A stretch of 64,000 bases of DNA from Devosia sp. GTDB taxonomy: Bacteria > Pseudomonadota > Alphaproteobacteria > Rhizobiales > Devosiaceae. Positions 23,371 through 35,941 of this stretch are shown here, piece by piece. How positions within the stretch are numbered: position 1 is the first letter of the stretch; every line of letters begins with the position of its first letter. The stretch lies in assembly GCA_017794705.1 (NCBI GenBank), contig CP051235.1, forward strand, positions 2,753,001 to 2,817,000, in the 5' to 3' direction. The notes beneath the pieces were generated by a model. The model saw only the letters and a program-made list of their open reading frames with translations, was not told the origin of the DNA and made no database searches. The position numbers were made by a program, and so were the translations under genes.

Positions 23371-25383
23371 TCAGGTCAGCGGCCAGGGCAGATCGACGAG
23401 CGTCTGCAGGTATCCGGGCGGCAGGTCGCGGCCGAGTAGCGCTGCCAGACCGGTGATGAATCCGAGCCCGAATGCCGAGGCAATTAGGGTCCAAATCCAG
23501 TTGAAGCGTCCGCGCAGCCGGAAGAAGGCAACAAGGAAAACAATCAGCGCCAGGAACAGGCCGACGGCGAAAGTCAGGACGACGAGCCCCATGAACCAGG
23601 CGAGGGTGGGCCACAGGCCGTAGCGGGCAGTGCCCTCGTCGCCGGTTTCAAGGTCTATGAACACGTCATCGGTGGCGGGTTTGCGCGCCATGCGCACCAG
23701 CAAGGCGATGCCGCCGGCGAGGGTGGCGAGGCCGATGGTGAGCGGAAAGATCTTGTCCTGCAGCCGGCTGACACCCCAGGCGTCGATGCTCGATATGGCG
23801 ACGAAAGCCACCAACACGCCGAGGAAGACGAACGGGGCCGTCTTGGTGCCGGTCGGGTTGTCGATGTTCTCGCGGATGTTCTTGGAGGCCCGGATGCCAA
23901 CGATGATCGAAACGATGGTGAGGATCAAAAGGGCGATCGAGATGGGTGACAGCAGGTAGTCCCAGCCGGATTCGAACGACCGGCGGAAGCGCGCGGCGGC
24001 GATCTGGTAGGCCTGGTTGACGAAAATCTCGGTCTGGTTGCTGAGGACGAACCCGATGAGAAAAGCGGGGCGGGAGAAATCGAAGCGGCGCAGCATGACG
24101 CCGATGATGCCGATGCCGACGAGCGCTGCGAGATCCAGGGCGGACTGGCGCGACTGGAAAGCGGCGAAGGCGATGATCATGAACAGGTAGGGCGCGATCA
24201 CCGTGAAGCGGATTGTCGTCATCCTGGCGATCCACTTGGACAGCAGGATGCACAGACCGGCGCCGAACACGTTGGCCAGCGCCAACGACCAGACGATTGT
24301 ATAGGTGATGTCGAGATTGTTGCGGACCATTTGCGGGCCCGGCGTCATGTTCAACAGCGCCAGTCCGCCAAGGAAGATGGCCATGGAACCGGAACCGGGG
24401 ATGCCGAAGATCAGAGTGGGGACAAGGCCGCCGCCCTCCTTGGCATTGTTGGAGCTCTCGGGGGCAATAACGCCGCGGATGTCGCCCTGGCCGAATTGCG
24501 ACTTGTCCTTGGCGGTCTGGACGGCGGAACCGTAGGCCAGCCAGTCGACCACCGAGCCGCCGAGACCCGGAATAACTCCGACGATGACGCCGATCACGGC
24601 GCAGCGCAGCGACAACCACTTGTGCTGCCACCAGTCGCGGACGCCCTGTCCCCAACCGTCCCCGAGGGTGCCGCCCTGGGCAATCGGACGGTCCTGACGC
24701 AGCAGGGCGACAATTTCCGGGACGGCATAGATGCCAAGGCCCACGATGACCAGCTGGAACCCGTCAACCAGATAGGGGATGTCGTAGGTGGACATGCGGA
24801 GACTGCCGCCTGCAGGGGCTGCGCCGATGGTGCCAAAAAGGATACCGGCGCCAGCCGCGACTACGCCTTTCAAAGGTACGCGTCCGGCGAGAATGGCGAC
24901 CATGGACAGGCCAAGCAGGGTAATCATCAGCATTTCGGGCAGGCCGAAGGCGAGGATCAGAGGTCGGGCAATGAGAATGAAGAAGGACAGGATGACGGCG
25001 CCGAACAGGCCGCCGATCAGGGATGAGGTAAAGGCCGCGGACAGTGCGCGCGCCGCGTGGCCCTGTCGGGAAAGCGGGAAGCCGTCGAGCACGGTGGCCT
25101 GACTGGCCGAGGAACCCGGGATACCCAGAAGCACAGAAGAGAAGGTGTCGGAGGTCGGGATGACCGCGATCAATCCCACCATCAGGGCCAGGCCGGAGAC
25201 AGGCTCCATGCCGTACATGAAGGGCAGCAGCAGGGCGAGGCCGGCGATGCCGCCGAGGCCGGGCAGAACGCCGATCGAAAGTCCCAGCAAGACGCCCGCC
25301 ATGAGGAACATGAGCTGCGTCGGCTGCAGGATCAGGGTGAAGGCCTGACCCATATAAGGCAGGGCTTGCGCGAGGGTGTCCAC
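23371..25383 (-). CDS. tctA: Fused TctA-TctB tripartite tricarboxylate transporter subunit
   Basis: A 670-aa polytopic protein. Residues about 1-495 are TctA (GLSIGVLPGLGGIAGLALLL, then PTSDTFSSVLLGIPGSSASQ, then GVIPGLGGSVVDWLAYG), normally a separate 500-aa subunit with about 12 helices. Residues about 510-670 have the four-helix TctB pattern (APFVFLGVLVAFVAISSIDA, then GRFNWIWTLIASAFGLGFIT). TctA and TctB are usually separate genes; here no stop or start separates them. The neighbouring binding protein TctC is 77 bp upstream, so both TTT components are present. Substrates of this family are typically citrate, tricarballylate-like or aromatic acids. Confidence 0.93.
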   Translation of the reverse strand: MDTLAQALPYMGQAFTLILQPTQLMFLMAGVLLGLSIGVLPGLGGIAGLALLLPFMYGMEPVSGLALMVGLIAVIPTSDTFSSVLLGIPGSSASQATVLDGFPLSRQGHAARALSAAFTSSLIGGLFGAVILSFFILIARPLILAFGLPEMLMITLLGLSMVAILAGRVPLKGVVAAGAGILFGTIGAAPAGGSLRMSTYDIPYLVDGFQLVIVGLGIYAVPEIVALLRQDRPIAQGGTLGDGWGQGVRDWWQHKWLSLRCAVIGVIVGVIPGLGGSVVDWLAYGSAVQTAKDKSQFGQGDIRGVIAPESSNNAKEGGGLVPTLIFGIPGSGSMAIFLGGLALLNMTPGPQMVRNNLDITYTIVWSLALANVFGAGLCILLSKWIARMTTIRFTVIAPYLFMIIAFAAFQSRQSALDLAALVGIGIIGVMLRRFDFSRPAFLIGFVLSNQTEIFVNQAYQIAAARFRRSFESGWDYLLSPISIALLILTIVSIIVGIRASKNIRENIDNPTGTKTAPFVFLGVLVAFVAISSIDAWGVSRLQDKIFPLTIGLATLAGGIALLVRMARKPATDDVFIDLETGDEGTARYGLWPTLAWFMGLVVLTFAVGLFLALIVFLVAFFRLRGRFNWIWTLIASAFGLGFITGLAALLGRDLPPGYLQTLVDLPWPLT

Positions 25384-25460
25384 GACGGTCTCCGGTGGCT
25401 GGAACTGAGGAAGCGCCCGCCCGGACGAACCGGGCGGGCAATCGGCTCAGGCCGCGCGCA

Positions 25461-26543
25461 TCACTCCATGGCGATGCCGTAGTCTTCCATCAGCCAATCG
25501 AGGACAAATTGCTTGGCTTCCGGCGAGATCGACGTCGCCTGAACCGTAGCTTCAACCGCTGCCGGACCCACCAGCTGCGGATAGATGCCCAGGACTTCTG
25601 CGGCAGCTTCCTGGAACCCTTCGGCATTGACGATTTCGGTCAAGGCCGCGGTGTAGGTGTCGACCACGTCCTGGTTGGCCGAAGCGGGCAGGAAGATGGT
25701 CTTCTGGTTGGCAAAGCCGGCCACGATGAAGGCCTTGATCGCATCCCAGGCCACACCTTCAGTTTCACAACCGGCGGTGGCTTCGCAGACTTCCTTGAAG
25801 GTGGGCATGTCGGGGAAGGTGGGATCACGCACGATATTGCCGGCGTCATCCAGCGCACCCCAGGTGAAGATCGGCACGGCCAGGCCATCGTCAACCAGCG
25901 GCTGCACGTTGGCGATGTAGGCCGAAGAAGTCTGGTAGTCGATGTTGGCTTCGCCGCGCTCAAACATCAGGCGGCCATCGCCACGACCTTCGACACCGAA
26001 GACCGGGTCAACATCAAGTCCCAGCATGTTGAAGGCGAGCAGGGGCACCAGATCGAGAGTGGTCGCACCCTGGCTGCCGTAGAGATAAATCTCGTCCTGC
26101 AGATCGTCCATGTCGCCGTCAAAGCGCGCGCCCAGATCGGGGGGCAGATAAACCACGCCGCCGGTCGCCGAGGCAAGGATGGGCTGCCAGTCGCTGTAGA
26201 CATAGCGGACGCGGGGATCACCGAGCAGGAACGGGAATTTGGTCGATCCGGAATCGCCAAAAATGGTGAGGCCGTCACCTTGATCCTGCTGACCCTGGAA
26301 CCAGTTCGCGCCTTCCGTAGAGCCAGCACCGGGACGGTAACGAACGACAACGGTCGGGTTGCCGGGCAGGGCCTCGGACAGCAGCGGCGCAAAGAAGTTG
26401 GCCCACTGGGCGGAGCCGCCGGATTCGGAGAAGGGGATGGTGTATTCAACGGTCTGTCCCGTCAGGTCCAGCGCCAGAGCGCCTTGTGCACACAGGGTGA
26501 CCAGGCCGGTGGCAACTGCCACCTTCACAGAAGTGTTCTTCAT
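25461..26543 (-). CDS. tctC: Tripartite tricarboxylate transporter substrate-binding protein TctC
   Basis: A 360-aa periplasmic binding protein with a signal peptide (CAQGALAL cleavage region, about residues 1-25) and the Bug/TctC fold entry QTVEYTIPFSESGGSAQWAN, where the family usually has a P-x-G-x-x-D loop. It is the first gene of the minus-strand operon and has GGAGG before its ATG. Its leader contains a perfect 7-bp hairpin at 26560-26575. It is longer than the typical 320 aa. Confidence 0.9.
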   Translation of the reverse strand: MKNTSVKVAVATGLVTLCAQGALALDLTGQTVEYTIPFSESGGSAQWANFFAPLLSEALPGNPTVVVRYRPGAGSTEGANWFQGQQDQGDGLTIFGDSGSTKFPFLLGDPRVRYVYSDWQPILASATGGVVYLPPDLGARFDGDMDDLQDEIYLYGSQGATTLDLVPLLAFNMLGLDVDPVFGVEGRGDGRLMFERGEANIDYQTSSAYIANVQPLVDDGLAVPIFTWGALDDAGNIVRDPTFPDMPTFKEVCEATAGCETEGVAWDAIKAFIVAGFANQKTIFLPASANQDVVDTYTAALTEIVNAEGFQEAAAEVLGIYPQLVGPAAVEATVQATSISPEAKQFVLDWLMEDYGIAME

Positions 26544-26559
26544 GGTTTCCTCCCAATTG

Positions 26560-26575
26560 CCTCTGGTGCCAGAGG
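26560..26575 (-). promoter_or_regulatory. Leader hairpin upstream of tctC
   Basis: CCTCTGG-TG-CCAGAGG, a perfect 7-bp stem, 16 bp before the tctC ATG and near its ribosome-binding site. It could modulate translation, or be a protein operator; no direct evidence. Confidence 0.3.
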
Positions 26576-26709
26576 GGCATCAGAGGGGTTCGGCCCGCGT
26601 TTGGTGGGACCGCAGAAGGAAAGAGTACTGGCGGGCTTTCCTTAACTCAAATTGATTTATGGAAAGACTGATTTCAAAATTTTAATCGTTGAGTATGGTG
26701 ATATCAAGT

Positions 26710-27765
26710 TCAGCGCAACCGAAAAAGTCGAGCAAAAACAGGGGCTCCGATGATCACCAGGGTGATGCGCAGCAGGTGATGGACGACCACGAAGCCGAGA
26801 TCGGCGCCGGCGACGATGGCGAGCACGGTCATCTCGGCCTGACCGCCGGGTGCGAAGGCGAGAAATCCCTCGATCGGATTGGCGAAACCGAGGAGTACAA
26901 CGACCTCTGTAACCCCCGCCGCGAGGATGGCGAGAATGACGACGAACACCATGCCGGCGAAGACGACGTTGCGCAGTTCTGCAAGGCTGACACCCACGTA
27001 TCCGACGCCGATGCCGATGCCGATAAAGAACTGTGCGGCTAGGATCGCCTCGGCCGGCGGACGATGTTCGATGATGCCGGTGAGCGACAGGATGGCCGTG
27101 ACGATAAGTGGGCCCAGGATGGCGGCGCCGAACAGGCCGACCCGTTCGGCGATCTTCCAGCCGGCAATAGCTGCGGTAGCCATCAGCGCCAGTTCGGTCC
27201 ACGGCAGTTCGGAGGCCGGGGCGCCGATGGGCTGATCAAGCGGTCGGTCGAAGGCCCAGATCAGGATGGCCGGGACGATTGTGACGATGACCAGAACGCG
27301 GGTGGCGTGGATCAGCGACAGAATTCGGACATTGCCGCCCGCCTCCTTGCCGAAGAGCACCATGTCCTGAAGGCCGCCAGGCATGGCTGCGAAGTAGGAG
27401 GTGGGCAAATCGAAGCGGCAGACCTTGTGGAAATAGGGCACGCCCACCAGCCCGATCACGGCGATGTAGATCGGCACGAAAATGGCCGATCCTGCCATTT
27501 GCGGCAATTGGTGAATGACTTCGAGGGTCACCGAGGCGCCGACCGCAACGCCAAGCACGGTACGGGCGAGGTTGGAGACCGGCGGAATGCCCTTGAGCGG
27601 CGCGCCGAGAAGGGCAGCTGCCAGACAGGCGAACATCGGGCCGAACAGGAAGGGTAGTGGCAGGTTGGCAAACGAAAACGCCGCCGTGCCGACAATGGCA
27701 AGAGCCACTGTTCCGGAGATTTGCAGCAGGGATCGAATTCGGGATGATGGAGATTCTTGACGCAT
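26710..27765 (-). CDS. AbrB family membrane protein
   Basis: A 351-aa polytopic protein of the AbrB/ammonia-monooxygenase-regulator-like family, with about ten hydrophobic segments and the duplicated motif pair GALQ/APGG: PTSYFAAMPGGLQDMVLFGK in the first half and GFLAFAPGGQAEMTVLAIVA in the second. These proteins are predicted permeases, and AbrB-type genes often neighbour carboxylate-utilization genes. I took ATG at 27765 (MRQESPSSR) because the upstream alternative at 27816 would run over the operator-like sequence and the divergent GntR start. It is divergent from the GntR with 28 bp between starts. Confidence 0.85.
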   Translation of the reverse strand: MRQESPSSRIRSLLQISGTVALAIVGTAAFSFANLPLPFLFGPMFACLAAALLGAPLKGIPPVSNLARTVLGVAVGASVTLEVIHQLPQMAGSAIFVPIYIAVIGLVGVPYFHKVCRFDLPTSYFAAMPGGLQDMVLFGKEAGGNVRILSLIHATRVLVIVTIVPAILIWAFDRPLDQPIGAPASELPWTELALMATAAIAGWKIAERVGLFGAAILGPLIVTAILSLTGIIEHRPPAEAILAAQFFIGIGIGVGYVGVSLAELRNVVFAGMVFVVILAILAAGVTEVVVLLGFANPIEGFLAFAPGGQAEMTVLAIVAGADLGFVVVHHLLRITLVIIGAPVFARLFRLR

Positions 27766-27769
27766 TGGA

Positions 27770-27790
27770 ATCCAATTGTATACGAATGGA
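27770..27790. promoter_or_regulatory. Candidate GntR operator between abrB-like gene and gntR
   Basis: A TTGTATACGAA core (around 27775-27786) centred on the GTATAC palindrome, which fits the GntR/FadR-type half-site pattern yGT-N-AC-y. It falls in the 28-bp gap between the divergent starts. The first candidate start of GntR overlaps it. Confidence 0.4.
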
Positions 27791-27793
27791 TGC

Positions 27794-28492
27794 ATGACGA
27801 GAAGAGCAAACATCACGCCTGTAGATTTGGATCAGAGCCTACGGCCGCTGCAGAGCGAAACGGCCTATCTGCGCCTTTGCGACGAAATCCGCTCGGGGGC
27901 GCTGAAACCGGGTGCACGGCTCACCGAGACCGAGATCGCCGAACGGCTGTCGATAAGTCGCACGCCGGTACGCGAGGCGATCCGGCGGCTTGAGGCCGAA
28001 GGGCTGGTGGAGCATCAGCCGCGTACGGGTGCGGTGGTGCGCGAGATCGACTATTCCGAAACAATGGAGTTGTACGAAATGCGTGCGGTGCTTGAAGGTA
28101 CCTCGGCACGGCTGGCGGCCCGGGCGGCGTCGCCGATGGAACTCGAGGAACTCGGGGCCATTAATTCGGAAATGCAGGCTGCGATTGCTGACCCCAGAGC
28201 CTTGGCCAGGCTCAACCGGCAGTTTCATACGCGGCTGCTCGATGCGGCACGCAACCGGTTTCTGTTGCGCTCGATGGGGGCGGTGAACCGGACGCTGACC
28301 ATTCTCGGCCCTTCGGCCATGGAACAGGTCGAGCGGGCGCAGGAAGCCGTCGCGGAGCATCGCGCAGTTCTTGATGCGCTGATCGCCCGCGATGGCGAAC
28401 GCGCCGAAGCCGCGATGCGACGTCATATGGATCGGGCGCAGATTACCCGGCTGAGAATGTTGCGGCAGTCAGAGACCGGGGAGGAAGCATGA
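27794..28492 (+). CDS. GntR family transcriptional regulator (FCD type)
   Basis: A 232-aa regulator with a winged HTH near residues 12-80 (RLTETEIAERLSISRTPVRE, then AIRRLEAEGLVEHQPRTGAV) and an all-helical FCD ligand domain (TMELYEMRAVLEGTSARLAA). FCD members usually sense organic acids. I took the ATG at 27794, since the TTG at 27776 would lie within the operator. It overlaps the downstream lyase/decarboxylase start (ATGA), so it is co-transcribed with it and divergent from the AbrB-like gene. Confidence 0.9.
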   Translation: MTRRANITPVDLDQSLRPLQSETAYLRLCDEIRSGALKPGARLTETEIAERLSISRTPVREAIRRLEAEGLVEHQPRTGAVVREIDYSETMELYEMRAVLEGTSARLAARAASPMELEELGAINSEMQAAIADPRALARLNRQFHTRLLDAARNRFLLRSMGAVNRTLTILGPSAMEQVERAQEAVAEHRAVLDALIARDGERAEAAMRRHMDRAQITRLRMLRQSETGEEA

Positions 28493-29346
28493 CGGAACAA
28501 ATGACGGCGCAAGAGGCGCGGATGAGACTGCGCAAAATCCTCGCCGGAGCCGAGGTGGTGCGTCCGGCCTCAGTTTTTGATGCATTGACAGCGCGGGCGG
28601 CGGCGCGCCTCGGTTTCCGGCTGGGCATGCTCGGTGGGTCGGTTGCTGCGCTTGCGGTGCTGGGGGCACCCGATCATGCATTGCTGTCTCTGGATGAATT
28701 TGCCGGATTGAGCCGGCGCATCTGCCGGGCGGGAGCGCTGCCCTTGCTGGTCGATGCCGATCATGGATTTGGCACTGCCTTGCATGCGCAGCGTTGCGTG
28801 GAAGAACTCGAAGCAGCGGGCGTGGCCGGGATGACGTTGGAGGATACTGATCTGCCGCGGCGGTTCGGAACCCCCAACGCATCGCTGGTCTCGCTTGCCG
28901 AACATCGCGCCAAGCTGGATGCGGCGGTGGCGGCCAGGTCGCCTGACGGGATCGTGATCGTGGCGCGCACCGATGCGCGGCTGCAGGATGGCGAAAGCCT
29001 TGTCGAGCGCGCGAAAAGTTTTGGTGCTTCAGGCGCGGAGGCACTGTTCATCACCGGAGCGCGCGATCGTGAGCTGGTGGCGCGAGCGCACGAGGCGTCG
29101 GGTCTGCCCCTGATCGTACCCGAACCCCAGGGCGAACTTGCCGGGGCGGATCTTGCGGCGATGGGGGTGCGGATCTGTCTGACGCCGCACAGGACCCTTC
29201 CAGCGGCGATGAAAGCGGCCTGGGATAGCCTTGCGGAAACCCCCGGTGCGCAAACGGCGAGCCGGCCGGAAAGGCTGATGGCAGAATTGAGCGAGGTTGC
29301 ACGCTATGATGCGCTGATGGCCCGCTATCTGGATGGCGAAAGGTGA
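28489..29346 (+). CDS. Oxaloacetate decarboxylase-like ICL/PEP mutase family enzyme
   Basis: A 285-aa enzyme of the isocitrate lyase/phosphoenolpyruvate mutase superfamily. The blocks SVFDALTARAAARLGFRLGM, GGSVAALAVLGAPDHALLSL, VDADHGFGTALH and MTLEDTDLPRRFG are close to the Pseudomonas PA4872 oxaloacetate decarboxylase group, and the His corresponding to PA4872 His235 is present (CLTPHRTLPAAM). The ICL cysteine motif KKCGH is absent, so isocitrate lyase activity is unlikely. It could decarboxylate oxaloacetate to pyruvate at the end of an aldol-type ring catabolic route. It overlaps the GntR gene by four bases, suggesting a single transcript. Confidence 0.85.
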   Translation: MTEQMTAQEARMRLRKILAGAEVVRPASVFDALTARAAARLGFRLGMLGGSVAALAVLGAPDHALLSLDEFAGLSRRICRAGALPLLVDADHGFGTALHAQRCVEELEAAGVAGMTLEDTDLPRRFGTPNASLVSLAEHRAKLDAAVAARSPDGIVIVARTDARLQDGESLVERAKSFGASGAEALFITGARDRELVARAHEASGLPLIVPEPQGELAGADLAAMGVRICLTPHRTLPAAMKAAWDSLAETPGAQTASRPERLMAELSEVARYDALMARYLDGER

Positions 29347-29350
29347 AGCT

Positions 29351-30238
29351 CTAGATTCTCTTCAGCAGTGTATCGAGCCGGTGATAGAGGTCTTCTTCAC
29401 CGGGGTTTTCTCCAAGGTCAGCGACCAGTTGCTCCCATTCGGCGGTGGCCGCGGCCATGCGGCCACCGAGCCCGAGTTCGTCGACAGTGATCGCGACTTC
29501 ACGCATTTCGGCGGCGCGGCGGGCGCCATGGATCATCATGCGTTCGAGATTGTAGGTGCCCCGCCTGCGCCATTGGACGTCCGGATCTGAGGCTTCGAGG
29601 GATCCGATCACCTCTTCCTCAACACCGGCGCGGCGCGCGGCGAGGAAACATTCGGCGGTGAGGGCCTCCATGCCTTTGACCATGACTGATCGCAGCATCT
29701 TGATCGAAGAAGCACGGCCGACTTCGTCGCCAGCCGGTTTTGGCCGCATGTCGAGTGCTTCGAGCACCGCCATGGCGTCCGAGACATGGGGGCCGGAAAC
29801 CAGCAAAGGCACCTGATGCCGTTTGGGTTGGACCGGGGCCATCACCGCCACGTCGACGTAGCGCCCGCCGGACATTTCGATGGCGGCTGCGGCGCGGCGC
29901 TTGGCGCCGGGTGAACACGAATTGCAATCGAACCAGAAGGTGCCGGATGCCAGCAGGGGCGCGGCGGCTTCGGCGGCAGCGCAAGCCTGATCCGCAGTGA
30001 CAACGCAGAAGACCGCGCTGGCACCATCGAGCGCCTCGGCGAGCGTGTCACGCCCTTCGATTTCGTGCTCTGCGTATCGGTCGCGCAGGCTCTGGCGGGT
30101 GGCGGGCTGGTCGGACTTGATGTCGTAGGCGGTGAGGTGCGCGGGCCGAAATGTGTCCCACCCCGAGGCGAATGCGGTTCCTGCCTCGCCGAATCCGACA
30201 AAAGCGACGTGGGCTGGCCGAATGGATTGTGCGTTCAT
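29351..30238 (-). CDS. NAD(P)-dependent dehydrogenase with DUF1932 C-terminus
   Basis: A 295-aa protein with a Rossmann N-terminus (VAFVGFGEAGTAFASGW, residues about 11-27) of the 6-phosphogluconate/3-hydroxyisobutyrate dehydrogenase type and a C-terminal DUF1932 helical domain (about 200-270). The conserved Lys of beta-hydroxyacid dehydrogenases is plausibly in SSIKMLRSVMVKGMEALTAE. DUF1932 dehydrogenases have no well-established substrate, but usually lie beside aromatic or lactone catabolic genes. It is the last gene of the ligI operon and tail-to-tail with the oxaloacetate-decarboxylase-like gene. Confidence 0.85.
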   Translation of the reverse strand: MNAQSIRPAHVAFVGFGEAGTAFASGWDTFRPAHLTAYDIKSDQPATRQSLRDRYAEHEIEGRDTLAEALDGASAVFCVVTADQACAAAEAAAPLLASGTFWFDCNSCSPGAKRRAAAAIEMSGGRYVDVAVMAPVQPKRHQVPLLVSGPHVSDAMAVLEALDMRPKPAGDEVGRASSIKMLRSVMVKGMEALTAECFLAARRAGVEEEVIGSLEASDPDVQWRRRGTYNLERMMIHGARRAAEMREVAITVDELGLGGRMAAATAEWEQLVADLGENPGEEDLYHRLDTLLKRI

Positions 30239-30284
30239 TTCGGGATGTCCGGTGTCCGCGCCTGACGGTGCGCCAATAGATCAG

Positions 30285-30947
30285 CTAGCCGAGATGTTTG
30301 GCAAGAAATTCTGACGTTCGCGCGTGCGCAGTTTCCGCGGCTTCTTCCACGAAGAAATCTGGCCGCGCGTCGTTTGCAAAGGCATGACCGACACCAGGGT
30401 AGGTGAAGGCTTCCATGTCCGGGAAATGGGCGCGTGCCGCGTCCAACATTTCGGGCGGCACGTGGCTGTCGTCAACGCCCCAGTGGCCCTGAACGGGGGC
30501 GTTGAGGGGTGCGGTGAGATAGTTTTGCAGGCGCGTGCCGTAAAAGGACACGGCGGCATCAACGTCGAGAATCTGCGCGGCGCGAAGAGCCAGGCCACCG
30601 CCCCAGCAGAAGCCGATGATGCCGATCTTGCCGCCGTTGGCCTTGAGGGCGGAGACGGCTGCGTCGACGTCCATCATGGTCTGGTCGAGGTTGGAGGCCA
30701 TCATCAGCTTGCCGCCCTCAGGTCCTTGCGAAAAGGGAATGACAGCACCCGGTTGCTGGCGGTCGAAGAGCGCGGGAATGGCGACTTCATATCCCTGGGC
30801 CGCGTAGCGCCGGGCGACGGACTTGAGCTGGTCAGTAACACCGAAGATTTCCTGCAGGATGACGATCCCGCCCTTGCGTTGGCCCGTCGCCGGTTCGATC
30901 CAGCAATCCAGTTCGTGGCCGTCCGTGGCTGTCAGCCTGGTCATCAT
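30285..30947 (-). CDS. Dienelactone hydrolase family protein
   Basis: A 220-aa alpha/beta-hydrolase of the dienelactone hydrolase family. The catalytic Cys is Cys114 in GFCWGG, with Glu33 in LQEIFG, an Asp in WGVDDSHVP and a His in GVGHAFAND, the full DLH set. I chose ATG at 30947 because GGAG lies nine bases upstream; earlier starts lack it. It sits between a TAXI-type TRAP binding protein and a DUF1932 dehydrogenase, in the same operon as LigI, so two different lactone hydrolases are co-expressed. The natural lactone is unknown. Confidence 0.9.
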   Translation of the reverse strand: MMTRLTATDGHELDCWIEPATGQRKGGIVILQEIFGVTDQLKSVARRYAAQGYEVAIPALFDRQQPGAVIPFSQGPEGGKLMMASNLDQTMMDVDAAVSALKANGGKIGIIGFCWGGGLALRAAQILDVDAAVSFYGTRLQNYLTAPLNAPVQGHWGVDDSHVPPEMLDAARAHFPDMEAFTYPGVGHAFANDARPDFFVEEAAETAHARTSEFLAKHLG

Positions 30948-31014
30948 CTCAGTGGTCTCCATATGTGAATTGATATGCCGCCGCCCGGACGGAATGCCGG
31001 GCGGCGGCAATTGG

Positions 31015-31975
31015 CTACTGGTTCACCGAAACGCCAGCTTCCTCATAGTAGCGGACCGCGCCTGGATGATAGGGCGTGACGTTGGCCGGTGCCATGGCGC
31101 TGAAATCGGCACTGCCGAACGAGCCAAACGAAGCGGTCAGCGCTTCCTGGTTCTGGTGAATGACCTTGATCAAGTCGTAGACAACCTGCTCATCCACATT
31201 CGCGTTGGCCAGAAGCATCCACGGCACGGCCACCAGATTGGCGCCCCAGTTCTGCAAACCGTTGATGTTCTCGTTCTGCGGCAAGGCCCGGATGGTGCCT
31301 GAAGGCAGCACTGCTGTGTAGGCGGCGAGCGCTTCTTCGCCATCGTTCATCGAGATGTAGCAAAGCCCGCCGCGGTCCTGCAGCTGAACGGCGGCCTGTT
31401 GGCCGGCGCCGGCGTTGAGGCTGACGAGGGCAATGTCGACCAGTCCATCGCCGAGCGCGTTGATACCGTCAACAAAGCTCGAGACGGGAACGTTCTGGAA
31501 GTCGGAATAGGAGAGTCCGGCTGTCGCGAACGTGCCTTCGATGTAGTAGGGGATGATGGTCGAAGAGGTGTACTCCGATGCTACCCTGAGATCGCTTTTG
31601 CCGACCAGATCATTGACGCTTTCAAGGCCGAGATCACAGGGCGCCATGATGCCGGTGGTAAGCGGGAACATGGTACCCACGAGGCGCACGTCGGGGTGCT
31701 CGCGGTCGAAATTGCCCGTGCCGGTGTAGGCGAAGGCGGCTTCGGCGCCGTTGACGTAGCCGAAATCGATCTCGCCCGAATTCAGAAGCGGCATGTAGCC
31801 GACCAACGGCTGGGTGCGGACTGTCAGCCCGTTTTCGTTGGCCACCACGGCCACGGCCTGTCCGGAATTGTAGGCCAGCGAGCCTTGTGCGCCGGTGGCC
31901 ATGGAAATCACCTGCGCATGCGCAGGCATGGCGATGGTCAGGGTAATCAACCCGGCTGTCGCCAGTGTTTTCAAC

Positions 31976-31983
<8 letters not shown>
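31015..31983 (-). CDS. TAXI family TRAP transporter solute-binding protein
   Basis: A 322-aa periplasmic receptor of the TAXI family (unrelated in length and order to DctP). It has a signal peptide (MPAHAQ, cleavage near residue 23) and family blocks VISMATGAQGSLAYNSGQAV, YMPLLNSGEIDFGYVNGAEA and VVYDLIKVIHQNQEAL. The ATG at 31983 overlaps the permease stop by eight bases. With the downstream-coded fused permease it forms a complete TAXI-TRAP transporter. Its operon partner LigI suggests a pyrone-carboxylate or similar dicarboxylate ligand, which is inference. Confidence 0.92.
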
Positions 31984-35849
<3,866 letters not shown>

Positions 35850-35890
35850 AACCTTGTTGGTGCCTCGCACTTCTGCTTGCCTATTTCTTA

Positions 35891-35927
35891 TTGTGAAATG
35901 ATATGCCACAATGTGAAAACATTCACT
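35891..35927. promoter_or_regulatory. Operator-like repeats upstream of the FAD-ThDP-cupin operon
   Basis: It holds TTGTGAAATG (35891-35900), ATTGTG-N11-CACAAT (35890-35912) and GTGAA-AACA-TTCAC (35913-35926), ending 14 bp before the FAD gene ATG at 35942. TGTGAA occurs three times (35892, 35912, 35928). The arrangement resembles the region at 34887-34933. Confidence 0.5.
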
Positions 35928-35941
35928 TGTGAAGCAGGTTC

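Noticed and set aside
23666..24655. 329-codon minus-strand frame rich in Arg/His/Pro
   Set aside because: It is the same strand but another frame of the TctA-TctB gene, which has the family motifs. Composition is that of an out-of-frame translation.
28489..29346. Isocitrate lyase or methylisocitrate lyase
   Set aside because: The catalytic KKCGH motif of isocitrate and methylisocitrate lyases is absent. The sequence is closer to the oxaloacetate decarboxylase branch.
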